From Ewingella americana ATCC 33852 (GTDB taxonomy: Bacteria; Pseudomonadota; Gammaproteobacteria; Enterobacterales; Enterobacteriaceae): a DNA stretch of 64,000 bases. Every line of letters begins with the position of its first letter. The first letter of the stretch is position 1. Positions 10,083-32,050 of the stretch are shown piece after piece. Where the stretch lies: contig NZ_JMPJ01000066.1 of assembly GCF_000735345.1 (NCBI RefSeq), forward strand, positions 1-64,000. The letters run 5' to 3'. The notes beneath the pieces were generated by a model. It saw nothing but the letters and a program-made list of their open reading frames with translations. It did not search any database and had not been told where the DNA came from. The position numbers and the translations under genes are program-made.

Positions 10083-10451
10083 CTACTTACCTCGCAATCT
10101 TTCAAGCAGCGGGTTTTGATAATCGCCGCGTAAGAAGTCGGTATTCTGACCTGCCTGCTGCAACCTCAGCTCAAGTAATTTTACTCTCTTCTCTAACTCA
10201 GTAAACCTGGCATCATCCGCAGTCAACGTTTGCAACAGCTGGTTCAGCTCAAGGGCCTCTTTTCTATCCTGTAACTCGGGCGGTAAAAAGCCAGAGTTCT
10301 TGAGGATTCGATAGGCCATTCTCAGCTCGGCAGGCACGTCGCTGTCGTCGTCAAGAAGCAGTGGACTACCGGCGCCTGGCAGATTGTCCAATTCACCTTT
10401 CTTAATAGCTTCGGCAATTTTTTGCTCGGCCATGGCATCACCAAGAAACAT
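10083..10451 (-). CDS. yhdN: DUF1992 family protein YhdN
   Basis: A 122-residue protein matching E. coli YhdN in length and in the GELDNLPGAGSPLLLDDDS and STDFLRGDY-type segments (here NTDFLRGDY). It resembles the DnaJ-homologue subfamily C28 conserved domain, but no activity is established. I chose the ATG at 10451 because GGAGAG lies just upstream; a start six codons earlier is possible. It forms a pair with zntR, as in E. coli. Confidence 0.88.
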   Translation of the reverse strand: MFLGDAMAEQKIAEAIKKGELDNLPGAGSPLLLDDDSDVPAELRMAYRILKNSGFLPPELQDRKEALELNQLLQTLTADDARFTELEKRVKLLELRLQQAGQNTDFLRGDYQNPLLERLRGK

Positions 10452-10591
10452 AAGCTCTCCAGTAAGCAAAATAGTGCGTATTAGAAAAAGATAACGGCTG
10501 AATAGGAAAAAGTTAGAGAAAAGATGCTTTCTGGCGCTGATGGAAATGTAGCAGGGAAAAGGCTGGGGAACTACGAGTTAACGACAGGCGT

Positions 10592-10619
10592 AAAAAAACC
10601 GGGCAAGCCCGGTTTTTTC
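10592..10619 (-). terminator. terminator of the alpha (rpsM-rplQ) operon
   Basis: ACCGGGC / GCCCGGT stem with a two-base loop, flanked by A and T runs, just downstream of rplQ on the minus strand. Confidence 0.9.
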
Positions 10620-10632
10620 ATGCATCTACAGA

Positions 10633-11046
<414 letters not shown>

Positions 11047-11062
11047 TTAACCTGTGATCCGG

Positions 11063-12052
11063 TTACTCGTCAGCGATGCTTGCTGGTGGCCAGTTTTCTA
11101 GGCGCATGCCCAGAGACAAACCACGGGAAGCAAGCACATCTTTAATCTCAGTAAGAGATTTTTTACCAAGGTTAGGCGTTTTAAGTAGCTCAACCTCAGT
11201 GCGCTGTACCAGATCACCGATGTAGTGGATTGCTTCTGCTTTGAGGCAGTTAGCAGAGCGGACAGTCAATTCCAGATCGTCAACAGGGCGCAACAAGATT
11301 GGATCGAATTCTGGCTTCTCTTCTTTAACTTCCGGCTGACGTACATCACGTAAATCAACGAAAGCTTCAAGTTGTTCAGCAAGAATGGTTGCCGCACGAC
11401 GGATCGCCTCTTCAGGATCGATCGTACCGTTGGTTTCCATTTCGATAACCAGCTTGTCCAAATCGGTGCGCTGTTCTACACGCGCTGCTTCAACATTGTA
11501 GGCAATACGCTCTACAGGGCTGTAGCATGCATCTACTAACAGACGGCCAATTGGGCGCTCATCTTCTTCCGAATGAATTCGGGCAGACGCCGGCACATAA
11601 CCACGACCGCGCTGAACTTTGATACGCATGCTAATAGCTGCGTTCTCATCGGTCAGGTGGCAGATAACGTGTTGCGGCTTGACGATTTCGACATCACCAT
11701 CATGGGTAATGTCGGCTGCAGTCACAGGGCCAATGCCAGACTTATTCAGGGTAAGAATAACTTCATCTTTCCCTTGAACTCTCACCGCCAGCCCTTTCAG
11801 GTTGAGCAGGATCTCCAGGATATCTTCCTGTACGCCTTCTTTGGTGCTGTACTCATGCAGTACACCATCAATCTCAACCTCGGTCACCGCGCAACCCGGC
11901 ATGGATGAAAGCAGAATACGGCGCAGTGCGTTGCCTAAAGTATGGCCAAAGCCACGTTCTAAAGGCTCAAGGGTCACCTTGGCGTGCGTCGAACTGACTT
12001 GCTCGATATCTACCAGGCGCGGTTTTAGAAACTCTGTCACAGAACCCTGCAT
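11063..12052 (-). CDS. rpoA: DNA-directed RNA polymerase subunit alpha
   Basis: 329 residues, the same length as E. coli alpha. The N-terminal domain (about 1-235) drives dimerisation and assembly with beta and beta-prime. A flexible linker around 236-248 leads to the C-terminal domain, whose RSANCLKAE segment includes the Arg265-type residue that contacts UP elements, Fis and CRP. CRP is encoded at the other end of this window. It sits between rpsD and rplQ. Confidence 0.99.
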
Positions 12053-12077
12053 TGTGTCCTCTCTTTGGTACTAAGCT

Positions 12078-12716
<639 letters not shown>

Positions 12717-12728
12717 CTAAAAGCAGCG

Positions 12729-13118
<390 letters not shown>

Positions 13119-13135
13119 TTATTCAATCACCCCGA

Positions 13136-13492
13136 TTATTTCTTGATCGGTTTACGCGGACCCTTACGGGTACGTGCGTTAGTCTTAGTACGCTGACCGC
13201 GCACTGGAAGACCACGACGATGACGCAAACCACGATAAGTCCCAAGGTCCATAAGACGCTTGATGCTCAGGGTGACTTCACGACGCAGATCACCTTCAAC
13301 AATGAACTTGGCAACTTCGTCACGCAGCTTTTCGATTTGCTCTTCAGACAGCTCACTGATCTTAACATTTTCAGCAATACCCGACGCTGCACAGATAGCC
13401 TGTGAACGGGTTTTACCGATGCCGTAGATCGAAGTTAATGCGATCACGGTATGTTTTTGATCAGGAATGTTAATGCCTGCTATACGGGCCAC
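13136..13492 (-). CDS. rpsM: 30S ribosomal protein S13
   Basis: 118-residue S13, which contacts the A-site finger and P-site tRNA through its C-terminal basic tail ([15 protein letters not shown]). First gene of the alpha operon. The start codon is GTG, preceded by TAGGAGTG, as in the E. coli gene, where this GTG lies inside the S4-binding pseudoknot. Confidence 0.99.
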   Translation of the reverse strand: MARIAGINIPDQKHTVIALTSIYGIGKTRSQAICAASGIAENVKISELSEEQIEKLRDEVAKFIVEGDLRREVTLSIKRLMDLGTYRGLRHRRGLPVRGQRTKTNARTRKGPRKPIKK

Positions 13493-13585
13493 TATGCACT
13501 CCTACTATTTATATACGGCAACACCATTCTGAAAAGCCCGTTTTCAGGATACTCAAATAGTGTTGCAGCTTACATACAAAAGATT
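13493..13585 (-). promoter_or_regulatory. alpha-operon leader with S4 autoregulatory structure
   Basis: The leader contains the hairpin CTGAAAACGGGCTTTTCAG (13530-13548, 7-bp stem) and the AAATAGTAGGAGTGCATA run leading into the GTG of rpsM. Both agree with my memory of the E. coli alpha mRNA leader, where S4 traps a pseudoknot and blocks initiation. I did not assign the promoter hexamers. Confidence 0.72.
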
Positions 13586-13587
13586 GG

Positions 13588-13604
13588 CTGGCTAATCTAG
13601 CCAG
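13588..13604 (-). terminator. hairpin after rpmJ at the spc/alpha boundary
   Basis: The perfect inverted repeat CTGGCTA / TAGCCAG with a three-base loop, followed on the minus strand by CCAATCTTTTG, looks like a weak terminator or attenuator between spc and alpha. The T run is short, so read-through is likely. Confidence 0.5.
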
Positions 13605-13640
13605 CTCAACCCAACTTTGCAAGAAAAATATGCGAGATAA

Positions 13641-13790
<150 letters not shown>

Positions 13791-15122
13791 TTAGCGGTTA
13801 TAGCCTTTCAGGTTTGCTTTCTTCAATGCAGACTCGTACTGACTTGACATCATCAGAGTTTGCACTTGAGCCATAAAGTCCATAATGACGACAACTACGA
13901 TTAGTAGTGAGGTACCACCAAAGTAGAATGGCACTTTCATTGCGTCACGCATGAACTCCGGGATAAGGCAGATGAAAGTAATATACATCGCACCGATTAA
14001 GGTTAAACGAGTCATTACTTTATCGATGTACTTCGCCGTTTGCTCTCCCGGACGAATTCCTGGTACAAATGCACCGGACTTCTTCAGGTTATCTGCTGTC
14101 TCGCGTGGGTTGAAAACCAACGCAGTATAAAAGAAACAGAAGAAGATGATTGCAGTCGCATAGAGTAACACATAAAGCGGTTGCCCAGGCTGCAAATACA
14201 GCGAAATCGTAGTCAGCCAGTTCCAACCAGTCCCGCCCCCAAACCATGATGCAATCGTGGCAGGGAACAGAATAATGCTGGAAGCGAAGATCGCTGGGAT
14301 AACCCCGGCCATATTCACTTTCAACGGTAAGTGCGTGCTCTGTGCTGCATAAACACGACGACCTTGTTGACGTTTAGCATAGTTAACGACGATACGACGT
14401 TGGCCACGCTCTACAAACACAACAAAGAAAGTCACTGCAAACACTAAAACTGCAACCAACAGCAACAGGAGGAAGTGCAGGTCGCCTTGCCGAGCTTGTT
14501 CGATAGTATGAGCTACTGCCGGTGGCAGACCTGCTACGATACCTGCGAAAATTATGATTGAGATACCGTTACCGATACCGCGTTCAGTAATCTGCTCGCC
14601 TAACCACATCAGGAACATTGTCCCGGTGACCAAGCTCACAACCGCTGTAAAGTAGAAGGCAAAGCCTGGGTTTAACACCAGGCCTTGCATACCAGGCATG
14701 TTCGGTAAACCGGTAGCAATACCGATTGACTGGAACACAGCTAATACCAGCGTACCGTAGCGAGTGTACTGGCTAATCTTACGACGGCCAGCCTCCCCTT
14801 CTTTCTTAATCTCTGCTAACGCTGGATGAACCACCGTCAGCAGCTGGATAATAATCGATGCCGAAATGTACGGCATGATACCCAATGCAAAGATAGAAGC
14901 ACGGCTGAGAGCACCACCAGAGAACATGTTAAACATTTCAATGATGGTGCCTCTTTGCTGCTCGAGCAATTTGGCAAGTACAGTGGCATCAATACCAGGG
15001 ATCGGAATAAAAGAGCCGATACGGAAAACGATCAACGCACCGATAACAAACAAAAGTCTGCGCTTCAGTTCGCCTAGTCCACCCTTGGCACTTTGGAAAT
15101 CTAACCCCGGTTGCTTAGCCAT
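13791..15122 (-). CDS. secY: protein translocase subunit SecY
   Basis: The 443-residue channel subunit of the Sec translocon in the inner membrane, equal in length to E. coli SecY. Ten membrane helices can be placed, beginning near residues 20-40. The signature [15 protein letters not shown] lies near residue 79, and the basic cytoplasmic loop with [14 protein letters not shown] is near residue 350. SecE and SecG are not in the window. It follows rplO by 7 bp in the spc operon. Confidence 0.99.
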   Translation of the reverse strand: MAKQPGLDFQSAKGGLGELKRRLLFVIGALIVFRIGSFIPIPGIDATVLAKLLEQQRGTIIEMFNMFSGGALSRASIFALGIMPYISASIIIQLLTVVHPALAEIKKEGEAGRRKISQYTRYGTLVLAVFQSIGIATGLPNMPGMQGLVLNPGFAFYFTAVVSLVTGTMFLMWLGEQITERGIGNGISIIIFAGIVAGLPPAVAHTIEQARQGDLHFLLLLLVAVLVFAVTFFVVFVERGQRRIVVNYAKRQQGRRVYAAQSTHLPLKVNMAGVIPAIFASSIILFPATIASWFGGGTGWNWLTTISLYLQPGQPLYVLLYATAIIFFCFFYTALVFNPRETADNLKKSGAFVPGIRPGEQTAKYIDKVMTRLTLIGAMYITFICLIPEFMRDAMKVPFYFGGTSLLIVVVVIMDFMAQVQTLMMSSQYESALKKANLKGYNR

Positions 15123-15129
15123 CTGCTAC

Positions 15130-15564
15130 TTATTCCTCAATTTTACCGCCAGCAGCTTCGATAGCAGCACGAGCGCCTTTGGTGACACGCAAACCACGCA
15201 GAGTTACCGCACGACCAACTTCGCCAGAAAGAATAACTTTCGCGAACTCGATCTGGATACCAACTACGTTAGCGGCTTTCAGCGTGCTCAGGTCGATTAC
15301 GTCGCCTTCTACAAGAGCAAGTTCAGACAGACGAACTTCTGCCGTGATCATTGCTTTACGAGAGGTGAAGCCGAATTTCGGCAAACGACGGTATAAAGGC
15401 ATCTGACCACCTTCAAAACCACGACGTACGCCACCACCAGAACGTGAGTTCTGACCTTTGTGACCACGACCGCCGGTTTTACCCAGGCCAGAACCAATAC
15501 CACGACCTACACGCTTCGGCGCTTGTTTGGCACCTTCAGCCGGAGACAGAGTATTTAAACGCAT
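15130..15564 (-). CDS. rplO: 50S ribosomal protein L15
   Basis: 144-residue L15 with the glycine-rich N-terminal extension ([19 protein letters not shown]) that threads into 23S rRNA and the [15 protein letters not shown] motif. Three bases after rpmD and just before secY. Confidence 0.99.
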   Translation of the reverse strand: MRLNTLSPAEGAKQAPKRVGRGIGSGLGKTGGRGHKGQNSRSGGGVRRGFEGGQMPLYRRLPKFGFTSRKAMITAEVRLSELALVEGDVIDLSTLKAANVVGIQIEFAKVILSGEVGRAVTLRGLRVTKGARAAIEAAGGKIEE

Positions 15565-15567
15565 CTC

Positions 15568-16631
<1,064 letters not shown>

Positions 16632-17165
16632 TTACTTCTTCTTAGCCTCTTTGGTACGCACGACTTCGTCGGCGTAACGGACACCCTTGCCTTTATAAGG
16701 CTCAGGACGACGGTAGGCACGTAAATCCGCTGCAACCTGACCGATAACTTGTTTATCAGCGCCTTTCAGCACGATTTCAGTTTGGGTCGGACATTCAGCA
16801 GTGATGCCTTCCGGCAGCTGGTGATCTACTGGGTGAGAGAAGCCTAAAGCTAAATTCACCACATTGCCTTTAACGGCAGCACGATAACCAACGCCAACCA
16901 ATTGAAGCTTTTTAGTGAAGCCATCGGTAACACCAACAACCATTGCGTTCAACAGTGCACGAGTAGTACCCGCTTGGGCCCAACCGTCAACAAAACCTTC
17001 ACGCGGGGTGAAAGTGATGGTGTTTTCTTCCTGTTTTACTACAACGGCGTCATGGATAGTACGTGACAGCTCGCCGTTTTTACCCTTAATCGTAATAACC
17101 TGACCGTTGAGTTTTACCTCTACGCCGGCAGGAATGACGACGGGTGCTTTTGCAACACGAGACAT
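16632..17165 (-). CDS. rplF: 50S ribosomal protein L6
   Basis: 177-residue L6 at the factor-binding side of the large subunit, made of two related alpha/beta repeats (about 1-80 and 85-160). The C-terminal [16 protein letters not shown] motif contacts 23S rRNA. 9 bp before rplR. Confidence 0.99.
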   Translation of the reverse strand: MSRVAKAPVVIPAGVEVKLNGQVITIKGKNGELSRTIHDAVVVKQEENTITFTPREGFVDGWAQAGTTRALLNAMVVGVTDGFTKKLQLVGVGYRAAVKGNVVNLALGFSHPVDHQLPEGITAECPTQTEIVLKGADKQVIGQVAADLRAYRRPEPYKGKGVRYADEVVRTKEAKKK

Positions 17166-17178
17166 TCTTTCCTCCCGA

Positions 17179-17577
<399 letters not shown>

Positions 17578-17604
17578 TTACTCCCGTGATTCAATTGGTG
17601 AAAA

Positions 17605-19186
<1,582 letters not shown>

Positions 19187-19255
19187 CTAATGTCAACTAC
19201 AACTTTAGGACCCAGGAATAGGTCGTTAAGAAATCCCCATAAATGAGGGCGCGGC

Positions 19256-19284
19256 ATTATAACACCGGTTCCAGATTATGGGTA
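19256..19284 (-). promoter_or_regulatory. spc operon promoter
   Basis: On the minus strand a consensus -10 TATAAT (19256-19261) sits in GGTGTTATAATGCCGCGCC, the same context I recall for the E. coli spc promoter. The expected -35 region (19279-19284, TACCCA) is poor, also as in E. coli. It lies directly downstream of the S10 terminator. Confidence 0.78.
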
Positions 19285-19320
19285 GAAAAAATAAACGGCC
19301 CACAGTTATGAGCCGTTTAT
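19285..19320 (-). terminator. S10 operon terminator
   Basis: The perfect 9-bp inverted repeat ATAAACGGC (19291-19299) / GCCGTTTAT (19312-19320), followed on the minus strand by a T run, ends the rpsJ-rpsQ transcript 24 bp after rpsQ. Confidence 0.85.
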
Positions 19321-19343
19321 CTATTTTTGAGACGACGAGTCTA

Positions 19344-21269
<1,926 letters not shown>

Positions 21270-21274
21270 CTACC

Positions 21275-21556
<282 letters not shown>

Positions 21557-21567
21557 TTATCCTCTAA

Positions 21568-22395
<828 letters not shown>

Positions 22396-22410
22396 TCAAA
22401 CTCCTCCGAC

Positions 22411-23973
<1,563 letters not shown>

Positions 23974-23994
23974 TCAATCGCTCAATGACCCTGA

Positions 23995-24486
<492 letters not shown>

Positions 24487-24491
24487 CGCGC

Positions 24492-24519
24492 ATTATACGT
24501 AAATAGCGATAGGAAGCAA
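24492..24519 (-). promoter_or_regulatory. S10 operon promoter
   Basis: -35 TTGCTT (24514-24519) and a consensus -10 TATAAT (24492-24497) with a 16-bp spacer, followed by the GC-rich discriminator GCGCGGG typical of stringently controlled promoters. No gene lies in 24520-24700 except the upstream region of gspO, where I see no clear motif. Confidence 0.78.
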
Positions 24520-24700
24520 CCAATACGGCAAACAAAATGCTTTTATTTTGCACTCATCACTTTCCAGCACAGATCGCAGAACGGCATTTTAAGTCCGTTC
24601 AAAGGCAAAAATCTCTCGTCCCCTCCCCTCTCTGCTGATACCTTGCGCTGAAGAATTAGCCAATAATTGGGCTTCAATACACTTCATGGAAGAAGTCAAA

Positions 24701-25531
24701 ATGGATGAATGGCAGTTATTGAGTCGTGCAGCACTCTCTCAGGGATGGCCTTACCACAGCTGCATCACCTTGCTCGGCCTTCTCGCCGGCAGCTTTCTTA
24801 ATGTGGTGGTTTACCGGCTCCCGATGGCTATTGGCCGAGCGGAAGGAAAGAGCAAAGACACGTTTAATCTTTGCTTCCCCGCTTCCCACTGCCCTGCCTG
24901 CAAACATGCGTTGCGGTATTGGCAAAACATCCCATTGCTGAGTTGGGTGATTTTGCAAGGTAGGTGCCATTACTGCCATGGTGCGATCTCCCCTTCTTAC
25001 CCGTTGACTGAGGGGTTTTGCGCAGCTGGCTTTCTGGCGCTTGCTTTGATGCTCCCCGACCCAGCGACTCTATTCGCCACGCTGATACTGTTTTGGTTCC
25101 TGCTGGCGTTGAGCCTGATTGACCTTGCAACCTACTTGCTGCCAGATAGCCTGACGTTGCCATTGCTCTGGATAGGATTGCTGGTTCATTCAGTTTCGGG
25201 AAAGGTACCGCTGCAAGATGCGGTCTATGGCGCAGCTGCCGGGTATCTTGCTTTGTGGCTTTTATATTGGGCGGTGAAGGCGATCACGGGCAAGGAAGGA
25301 ATGGGATATGGCGACTTCAAGTTGCTTGCGGCGTTGGGCGCCTGGGTTGGCTGGCAGATGTTGCCGCGCCTGTGCATATTGGCCGCACTTACGGGAATGA
25401 TATTTGCGCTGGTGAGTAAAGGGAGAAACCAAATGACCAAGCAAATTCCGTTTGGACCGAGTTTAGCTTCTGCCGGGTTGCTGGTATATGTCAGCCAGCA
25501 GAGCGAATCTGTCTGGCTGATGTTTCAATGA
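24701..25531 (+). CDS. gspO: type IV prepilin peptidase / N-methyltransferase family protein GspO
   Basis: A polytopic inner-membrane aspartyl protease that would cut prepilin-like leaders and methylate the new N-terminus. The 276 residues show the zinc-type Cys pairs C64-x2-C67 and C89-x2-C92 in the cytoplasmic loop. The catalytic aspartates are D141 in SLIDLATYLLPD and D205 in the GMGYGDFK motif. About seven or eight membrane helices follow. I use the ATG at 24701; an in-frame ATG at 24686 is possible. No pilin or type II secretion gene is nearby, as with E. coli gspO next to bfr. Convergent with bfr, 9 bp apart. Confidence 0.9.
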   Translation: MDEWQLLSRAALSQGWPYHSCITLLGLLAGSFLNVVVYRLPMAIGRAEGKSKDTFNLCFPASHCPACKHALRYWQNIPLLSWVILQGRCHYCHGAISPSYPLTEGFCAAGFLALALMLPDPATLFATLILFWFLLALSLIDLATYLLPDSLTLPLLWIGLLVHSVSGKVPLQDAVYGAAAGYLALWLLYWAVKAITGKEGMGYGDFKLLAALGAWVGWQMLPRLCILAALTGMIFALVSKGRNQMTKQIPFGPSLASAGLLVYVSQQSESVWLMFQ

Positions 25532-25540
25532 GACGCATGG

Positions 25541-26023
25541 CTATTTCTGGGATTCTTCTTTGAGCTGGGACTGAATGTAATTCTGAATGCCGACGCGGCC
25601 GATGAGTTCGAGCTCGGTTTCGATCCAGTCAATGTGGTGCTCTTCATCAGCGAGGATGTTGATCATCAAATCACGGCTAACGTAGTCATGGACTGAATCT
25701 GCATAGGCAATTGCCTCACGCAGGTCTTTGGCTCCGTCGAGTTCCAACAGTAAATCTGATTTCAGCATCTCTTCAACATCTTCCCCGATATTGAGTTTGC
25801 CGAGATCTTGCAGGTTGGGAATGCCTTCCAAGAAGAGAATGCGCTCAATATAGAGGTCCGCATGCTTCATCTCATCAATTGACTCATGGTATTCGATGCC
25901 ATTGAGTCGCATCAGACCCCAGTTTTTGAACAATCGGGCGTGCAAAAAATACTGGTTAATCGCAACCAGTTCATTTCCAAGAAGTTTATTGAGGTGTGCA
26001 ATGACTTTTTTATCGCCTTTCAT
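25541..26023 (-). CDS. bfr: bacterioferritin
   Basis: Forms the 24-subunit haem-containing iron store. 160 residues with every ferroxidase ligand in place: Glu18, Glu51, His54, Glu94, Glu127 and His130. Met52, the residue that binds haem between subunits, is also present. It lies 84 bp downstream of bfd on the same strand; Bfd releases iron from it. Confidence 0.98.
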   Translation of the reverse strand: MKGDKKVIAHLNKLLGNELVAINQYFLHARLFKNWGLMRLNGIEYHESIDEMKHADLYIERILFLEGIPNLQDLGKLNIGEDVEEMLKSDLLLELDGAKDLREAIAYADSVHDYVSRDLMINILADEEHHIDWIETELELIGRVGIQNYIQSQLKEESQK

Positions 26024-26107
26024 AGGTAACTCCTCCGTTCCGGTATCTAAAGCGTAGATCCGGTTCAGAGTAAGTCAAAGAAAAGGCTTACTTTTGGCGA
26101 GGTATTT

Positions 26108-26302
26108 TTAAGCGATATTGTCGAACTGTGGTATCTGCTGCAATTCGTCTTCCATTATCTGGCGCGCGACACGGATACATTTACCGCACTGCGTACCTAC
26201 CGGAACAAAATTTCTGAGCTGTTGAAACGTTTGAGGCTGATAGCGACGAACTGCCTGACGGATTGTTTTATCACTAACGCTATTACATAAACACACGTAC
26301 AT
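26108..26302 (-). CDS. bfd: bacterioferritin-associated ferredoxin
   Basis: 64-residue [2Fe-2S] protein that passes electrons into bacterioferritin to free stored iron. Cluster cysteines are C4, C6, C39 and C42 (C-x-C ... C-x2-C). I start at MYVCLCN (26302), not three codons earlier, to match the family. A Fur-box-like sequence lies 37-52 bp upstream, fitting induction under iron shortage. Confidence 0.96.
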   Translation of the reverse strand: MYVCLCNSVSDKTIRQAVRRYQPQTFQQLRNFVPVGTQCGKCIRVARQIMEDELQQIPQFDNIA

Positions 26303-26338
26303 AGAAACCACACATCGAACAAAACCTGAACTAACTGT

Positions 26339-26354
26339 AAATGAGAATCGTTAC
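26339..26354 (-). promoter_or_regulatory. probable Fur box upstream of bfd
   Basis: AATGAGAATCGTTACT (+ strand) matches the AATGATAATCATTATC core of the Fur consensus at 12 of 16 positions. It lies just upstream of bfd, a Fur-repressed gene in E. coli, and beside the tufA terminator. The hexamers of the promoter are not clear. Confidence 0.55.
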
Positions 26355-26373
26355 TATTGCAACGCTCAGGTAT

Positions 26374-26400
26374 AAAAAAAGGGTGCCGAAGCACCCTCTT
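26374..26400 (-). terminator. tufA (str operon) terminator
   Basis: GGGTGC / GCACCC stem with a CGAA/TTCG tetraloop and a T run of seven on the minus strand, 25 bp after the tufA stop. The TTCG loop makes it a very stable intrinsic terminator. Confidence 0.93.
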
Positions 26401-26424
26401 TTATATTGCAGAAGTTATCAGCGA

Positions 26425-27639
<1,215 letters not shown>

Positions 27640-27680
27640 TCATAGAGAGAGCACTGGATCATTGTGTTTAAACCAGTGGC

Positions 27681-29795
27681 TTATTTGCCACGAGCTTCAA
27701 TAACGGCCTGAGCGACGTTGTTCGGCGCATCATCGTACTTCAGGAACTCCATGGAGTAAGAAGCACGGCCTTTGGTCAGAGAACGCAGTTGAGTTGCGTA
27801 TCCGAACATCTCGGACAACGGAACTTCAGCGTGAATCTGAACGCCAGTAGCGTTGGATTCCTGACCTTTCAGTTGACCACGACGACGGCTAAGGTCACCG
27901 ATGACATCACCAGTGTTCTCTTCCGGAGTTTCTACTTCAACCTTCATGATCGGCTCAAGCAGAACTGGTTTCGCTTTCTTAAAGCCATCTTTGAAGGCGA
28001 TAGAAGCGGCCAGTTTAAACGCCAGCTCAGAGGAGTCAACGTCATGGTATGAACCGAAGTGCAGACGCACGCCCAGATCTACTACCGGGTAACCCGCCAG
28101 TGGACCAGACTTCAGCTGCTCTTGGAAGCCTTTGTCGATCGCAGAGATGAATTCAGTTGGAATTACACCACCTTTGATCTCGTTGACGAACTCGTAACCT
28201 TTCGGATTTGAGCCTGGCTCCAACGGATACATATCGATCACAACGTGACCGTACTGACCACGACCACCAGACTGCTTGGCGTGTTTACCTTCGATGTCGG
28301 TAACTTTGCCGCGAATCGCTTCACGGTAAGCTACTTGTGGCTTACCGACGTTCGCTTCAACGTTAAATTCGCGACGCATACGGTCAACCAGGATGTCCAG
28401 GTGAAGCTCACCCATACCTGCGATGATAGTCTGACCAGATTCTTCGTCAGTCCATACGCGGAATGATGGGTCTTCTTTCGCCAGACGGCCCAGAGCCAGA
28501 CCCATTTTTTCTTGGTCAGCTTTGGTTTTTGGTTCTACCGCAACGGAGATAACCGGCTCAGGGAACTCCATACGCTCCAGGATGATCACATTTTCTGGAT
28601 CACACAGAGTGTCACCGGTAGTTACGTCTTTCAGACCGATTGCCGCAGCGATGTCGCCTGCACGTACTTCTTTGATTTCTTCACGCTTGTTAGCGTGCAT
28701 CTGAACGATACGGCCCAGACGTTCGCGCTGAGATTTCACTGGGTTAAATACAGTGTCACCTGAGTTGACGAGACCGGAGTAAACACGGAAGAACGTCAAG
28801 TTACCCACGAATGGGTCAGTTGCGATTTTGAACGCCAGTGCAGAGAACGGCTCAGCATCATCAGAGTGACGAACTGCTGGAGTGTCTTTACCGTCATCCA
28901 ACATACCGTTGATAGCTTCAACGTCAGTTGGTGCTGGCAGATACTCAACAACAGCATCCAGCATTGCCTGTACACCTTTGTTTTTAAACGCAGAACCACA
29001 GGTAACCAGGATGATTTCGTTGTTCAGAACGCGCTTACGCAGAGAAGTTTTGATCTCTTCTTCGGTCAGCTCTTCGCCACCAAAGAATTTCTCCATCAGC
29101 TCATCAGAGCCTTCAGCAGCGGACTCAACCAGTTTCTGATGCCATTCTTCAGCCAGTTCTTGCATGTCAGCTGGGATCTCTTCGTATTCGAAGGTCACGC
29201 CCTGATCAGCTTCGTTCCAGTTGATAGCTTTCATCTTCACCAGGTCAACAACACCGGTGAATTTCTCTTCCGCGCCGATTGCCAGTTGCAGAGGCACCGG
29301 AGTTGCGCCCAGACGTTTTTCAATCTGATCAACAACTTTCAGGAAGTTAGCACCCATACGGTCCATTTTGTTAACGAACGCGATACGAGGAACTTTATAT
29401 TTGTTTGCCTGACGCCATACGGTCTCAGACTGTGGCTGAACACCACCAACAGCACAGTAAACCATTACCGCGCCATCAAGAACACGCATGGAACGTTCAA
29501 CTTCGATGGTGAAGTCAACGTGCCCTGGGGTGTCGATGATGTTGATGTGGTGTGGTTCGAACTGCTTAGCCATACCAGCCCAGTAACAGGTGGTAGCAGC
29601 GGACGTGATGGTAATACCACGTTCCTGTTCTTGCTCCATCCAGTCCATGGTAGCTGCGCCATCATGAACTTCACCGATTTTGTGGTTTACACCGGTGTAG
29701 AACAGAACACGTTCGGTAGTGGTCGTTTTACCGGCGTCGATGTGAGCACTGATACCAATGTTACGGTAGCGCTCAATGGGTGTTTTACGAGCCAT
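27681..29795 (-). CDS. fusA: elongation factor G
   Basis: 704-residue translocase GTPase. G motifs [15 protein letters not shown] (residue 17), DTPGHVDFT (about 88) and NKMDR (about 142) are present, followed by domains II-V; the [14 protein letters not shown] segment of domain IV is visible near residue 510. 96 bp downstream of rpsG and 71 bp before tufA. Confidence 0.99.
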   Translation of the reverse strand: MARKTPIERYRNIGISAHIDAGKTTTTERVLFYTGVNHKIGEVHDGAATMDWMEQEQERGITITSAATTCYWAGMAKQFEPHHINIIDTPGHVDFTIEVERSMRVLDGAVMVYCAVGGVQPQSETVWRQANKYKVPRIAFVNKMDRMGANFLKVVDQIEKRLGATPVPLQLAIGAEEKFTGVVDLVKMKAINWNEADQGVTFEYEEIPADMQELAEEWHQKLVESAAEGSDELMEKFFGGEELTEEEIKTSLRKRVLNNEIILVTCGSAFKNKGVQAMLDAVVEYLPAPTDVEAINGMLDDGKDTPAVRHSDDAEPFSALAFKIATDPFVGNLTFFRVYSGLVNSGDTVFNPVKSQRERLGRIVQMHANKREEIKEVRAGDIAAAIGLKDVTTGDTLCDPENVIILERMEFPEPVISVAVEPKTKADQEKMGLALGRLAKEDPSFRVWTDEESGQTIIAGMGELHLDILVDRMRREFNVEANVGKPQVAYREAIRGKVTDIEGKHAKQSGGRGQYGHVVIDMYPLEPGSNPKGYEFVNEIKGGVIPTEFISAIDKGFQEQLKSGPLAGYPVVDLGVRLHFGSYHDVDSSELAFKLAASIAFKDGFKKAKPVLLEPIMKVEVETPEENTGDVIGDLSRRRGQLKGQESNATGVQIHAEVPLSEMFGYATQLRSLTKGRASYSMEFLKYDDAPNNVAQAVIEARGK

Positions 29796-29891
29796 TTGAT
29801 TCCTCTATAACTAGGACGTTCAAGTTCAGTTAACCCAAGCGGGTTGGCTTCTTGAAGCGCCCGCTTGGTTAGCATAACTACTGCGAAGTGA

Positions 29892-30377
<486 letters not shown>

Positions 30378-30458
30378 TTAATTCAGGATTGTCCAAAACT
30401 CAAAGAGTTTATTTTGACATTAATGTAAAAATGTTTGGCCTTACTTAACGGAGAACCA

Positions 30459-30953
<495 letters not shown>

Positions 30954-30976
30954 GAAATATACAGCGTTGGAGATAA

Positions 30977-31264
30977 TCACCATGCGATTTGCTGGGGGTG
31001 CTTTTCAGTCAGCGCAACGAAACCAGTATAGTCGATCAGCGTAATATTGTGTGAAATTTGACCAACCAATCCTCTGGCGGCGAGATCTTCACATAAGGCA
31101 TAAACCGAATGTTCTGCTGTAGCTAGATATTGGTGCGCCGCGCTGTCTTTCAAGGCCGCCAGCACGCCGTCTTGCATCAGCAGTAAGGCGTCTTGTGAGC
31201 CAATCAGACTAACAAGTGTGGGGAAATCACAAGCTTGGGGGGAATTTGCTAAGGTAAAAAGCAT
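30977..31264 (-). CDS. tusB: sulfurtransferase complex subunit TusB
   Basis: 95-residue subunit of the TusBCD heterohexamer that relays sulfur from TusA to TusE for 2-thiouridine at tRNA wobble position 34. Matches E. coli length. It follows tusC by 13 bp and lies just upstream of the str promoter, the usual order. Confidence 0.95.
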   Translation of the reverse strand: MLFTLANSPQACDFPTLVSLIGSQDALLLMQDGVLAALKDSAAHQYLATAEHSVYALCEDLAARGLVGQISHNITLIDYTGFVALTEKHPQQIAW

Positions 31265-31277
31265 GTTTCATCCTGCC

Positions 31278-31637
31278 TTAAAATGTCATCACGACATCGT
31301 ATTCCGCTAACTTAGCGCGTAATTCTTCCGCGGCCAGCGTCTCAACATCCAGCACCCAGTTGTTCACACTCGACAATCCGCGCGACGCCAATGACTCCGC
31401 GCAGATGAAACACTGGTCAATATCGTATAAGGATAAAACGCCGTAAGTTACGATATAATTACGCGAAAGAATTTTTTCTGGCTGTTGGTTGGGTAACAGC
31501 TGAAATACGCCATCGCCGACAAAGAACACGCCAATGTCTTCAGTTAATGCTGAGGTGGCGAGCAAGGCATCAAGCCCTTCCCTGCCCGCTGAACTGCCGT
31601 GTGGCCCATGCGTAAAAATAAAGGCGACTTTTTTCAT
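31278..31637 (-). CDS. tusC: sulfurtransferase complex subunit TusC
   Basis: 119-residue DsrF-like subunit of TusBCD. Begins [21 protein letters not shown], like the family. It lies between tusD and tusB with small gaps, supporting one transcript yheO-tusDCB. Confidence 0.96.
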   Translation of the reverse strand: MKKVAFIFTHGPHGSSAGREGLDALLATSALTEDIGVFFVGDGVFQLLPNQQPEKILSRNYIVTYGVLSLYDIDQCFICAESLASRGLSSVNNWVLDVETLAAEELRAKLAEYDVVMTF

Positions 31638-31657
31638 TTTGGATTCACACCTTGTAT

Positions 31658-32050
31658 TTAAAACTGCACTAGCCGGTCGCAGGTCAGCGACGCTTCGGCC
31701 AAACTTCCCAGCCCGGTCAAGGCAAAACCTGATTGCAGGTTAGCAAACTCACCGCCCTGATTACGGGCTTCATCGCCATCAATCACGCCACGGCGCAGCG
31801 CCGCGGCTACGCAGACATTCAGCGCCACTTGGTTGTCGACGGCTAATCGCTGCCAAGCGCGCACTAAATCGAACTCGTCAGAAGCCGGCGCTGAAAGCTG
31901 GTTGCCATTCAAAACGCCTTCGCGATAGAAAAAGATGCTGTCTAACTGATGCCCGGCGGCTAACAGCGCCAGAGCAAATTGATAGGCCGCGCTGGCTTGT
32001 TGCGTGCCATAAGCAGGGCCGGTCACCAGCAGGCAATAACGCAGTTTCAA
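31658..32050 (-). CDS. tusD: sulfurtransferase complex subunit TusD
   Basis: 130-residue DsrE-like catalytic subunit. The persulfide-carrying cysteine is most likely Cys80 in [13 protein letters not shown], equivalent to Cys78 of E. coli TusD. Its start overlaps the yheO stop by 4 bases. Confidence 0.96.
   Translation of the reverse strand: MKLRYCLLVTGPAYGTQQASAAYQFALALLAAGHQLDSIFFYREGVLNGNQLSAPASDEFDLVRAWQRLAVDNQVALNVCVAAALRRGVIDGDEARNQGGEFANLQSGFALTGLGSLAEASLTCDRLVQF

Noticed and set aside
24701-25531. Possible type II secretion or pilus island
   Set aside because: Only the prepilin peptidase is present; flanks are ribosomal and bacterioferritin genes, as in E. coli.
26197-26394. 65-codon minus-strand frame overlapping bfd
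   Set aside because: Wrong frame relative to the four cluster cysteines of Bfd, and it overlaps the tufA terminator and Fur-like site.
28866-29810. Long open frame (314 codons) on the plus strand opposite fusA
   Set aside because: It mirrors the highly biased codon use of fusA; no family resemblance and no ribosome site. Antisense shadow.
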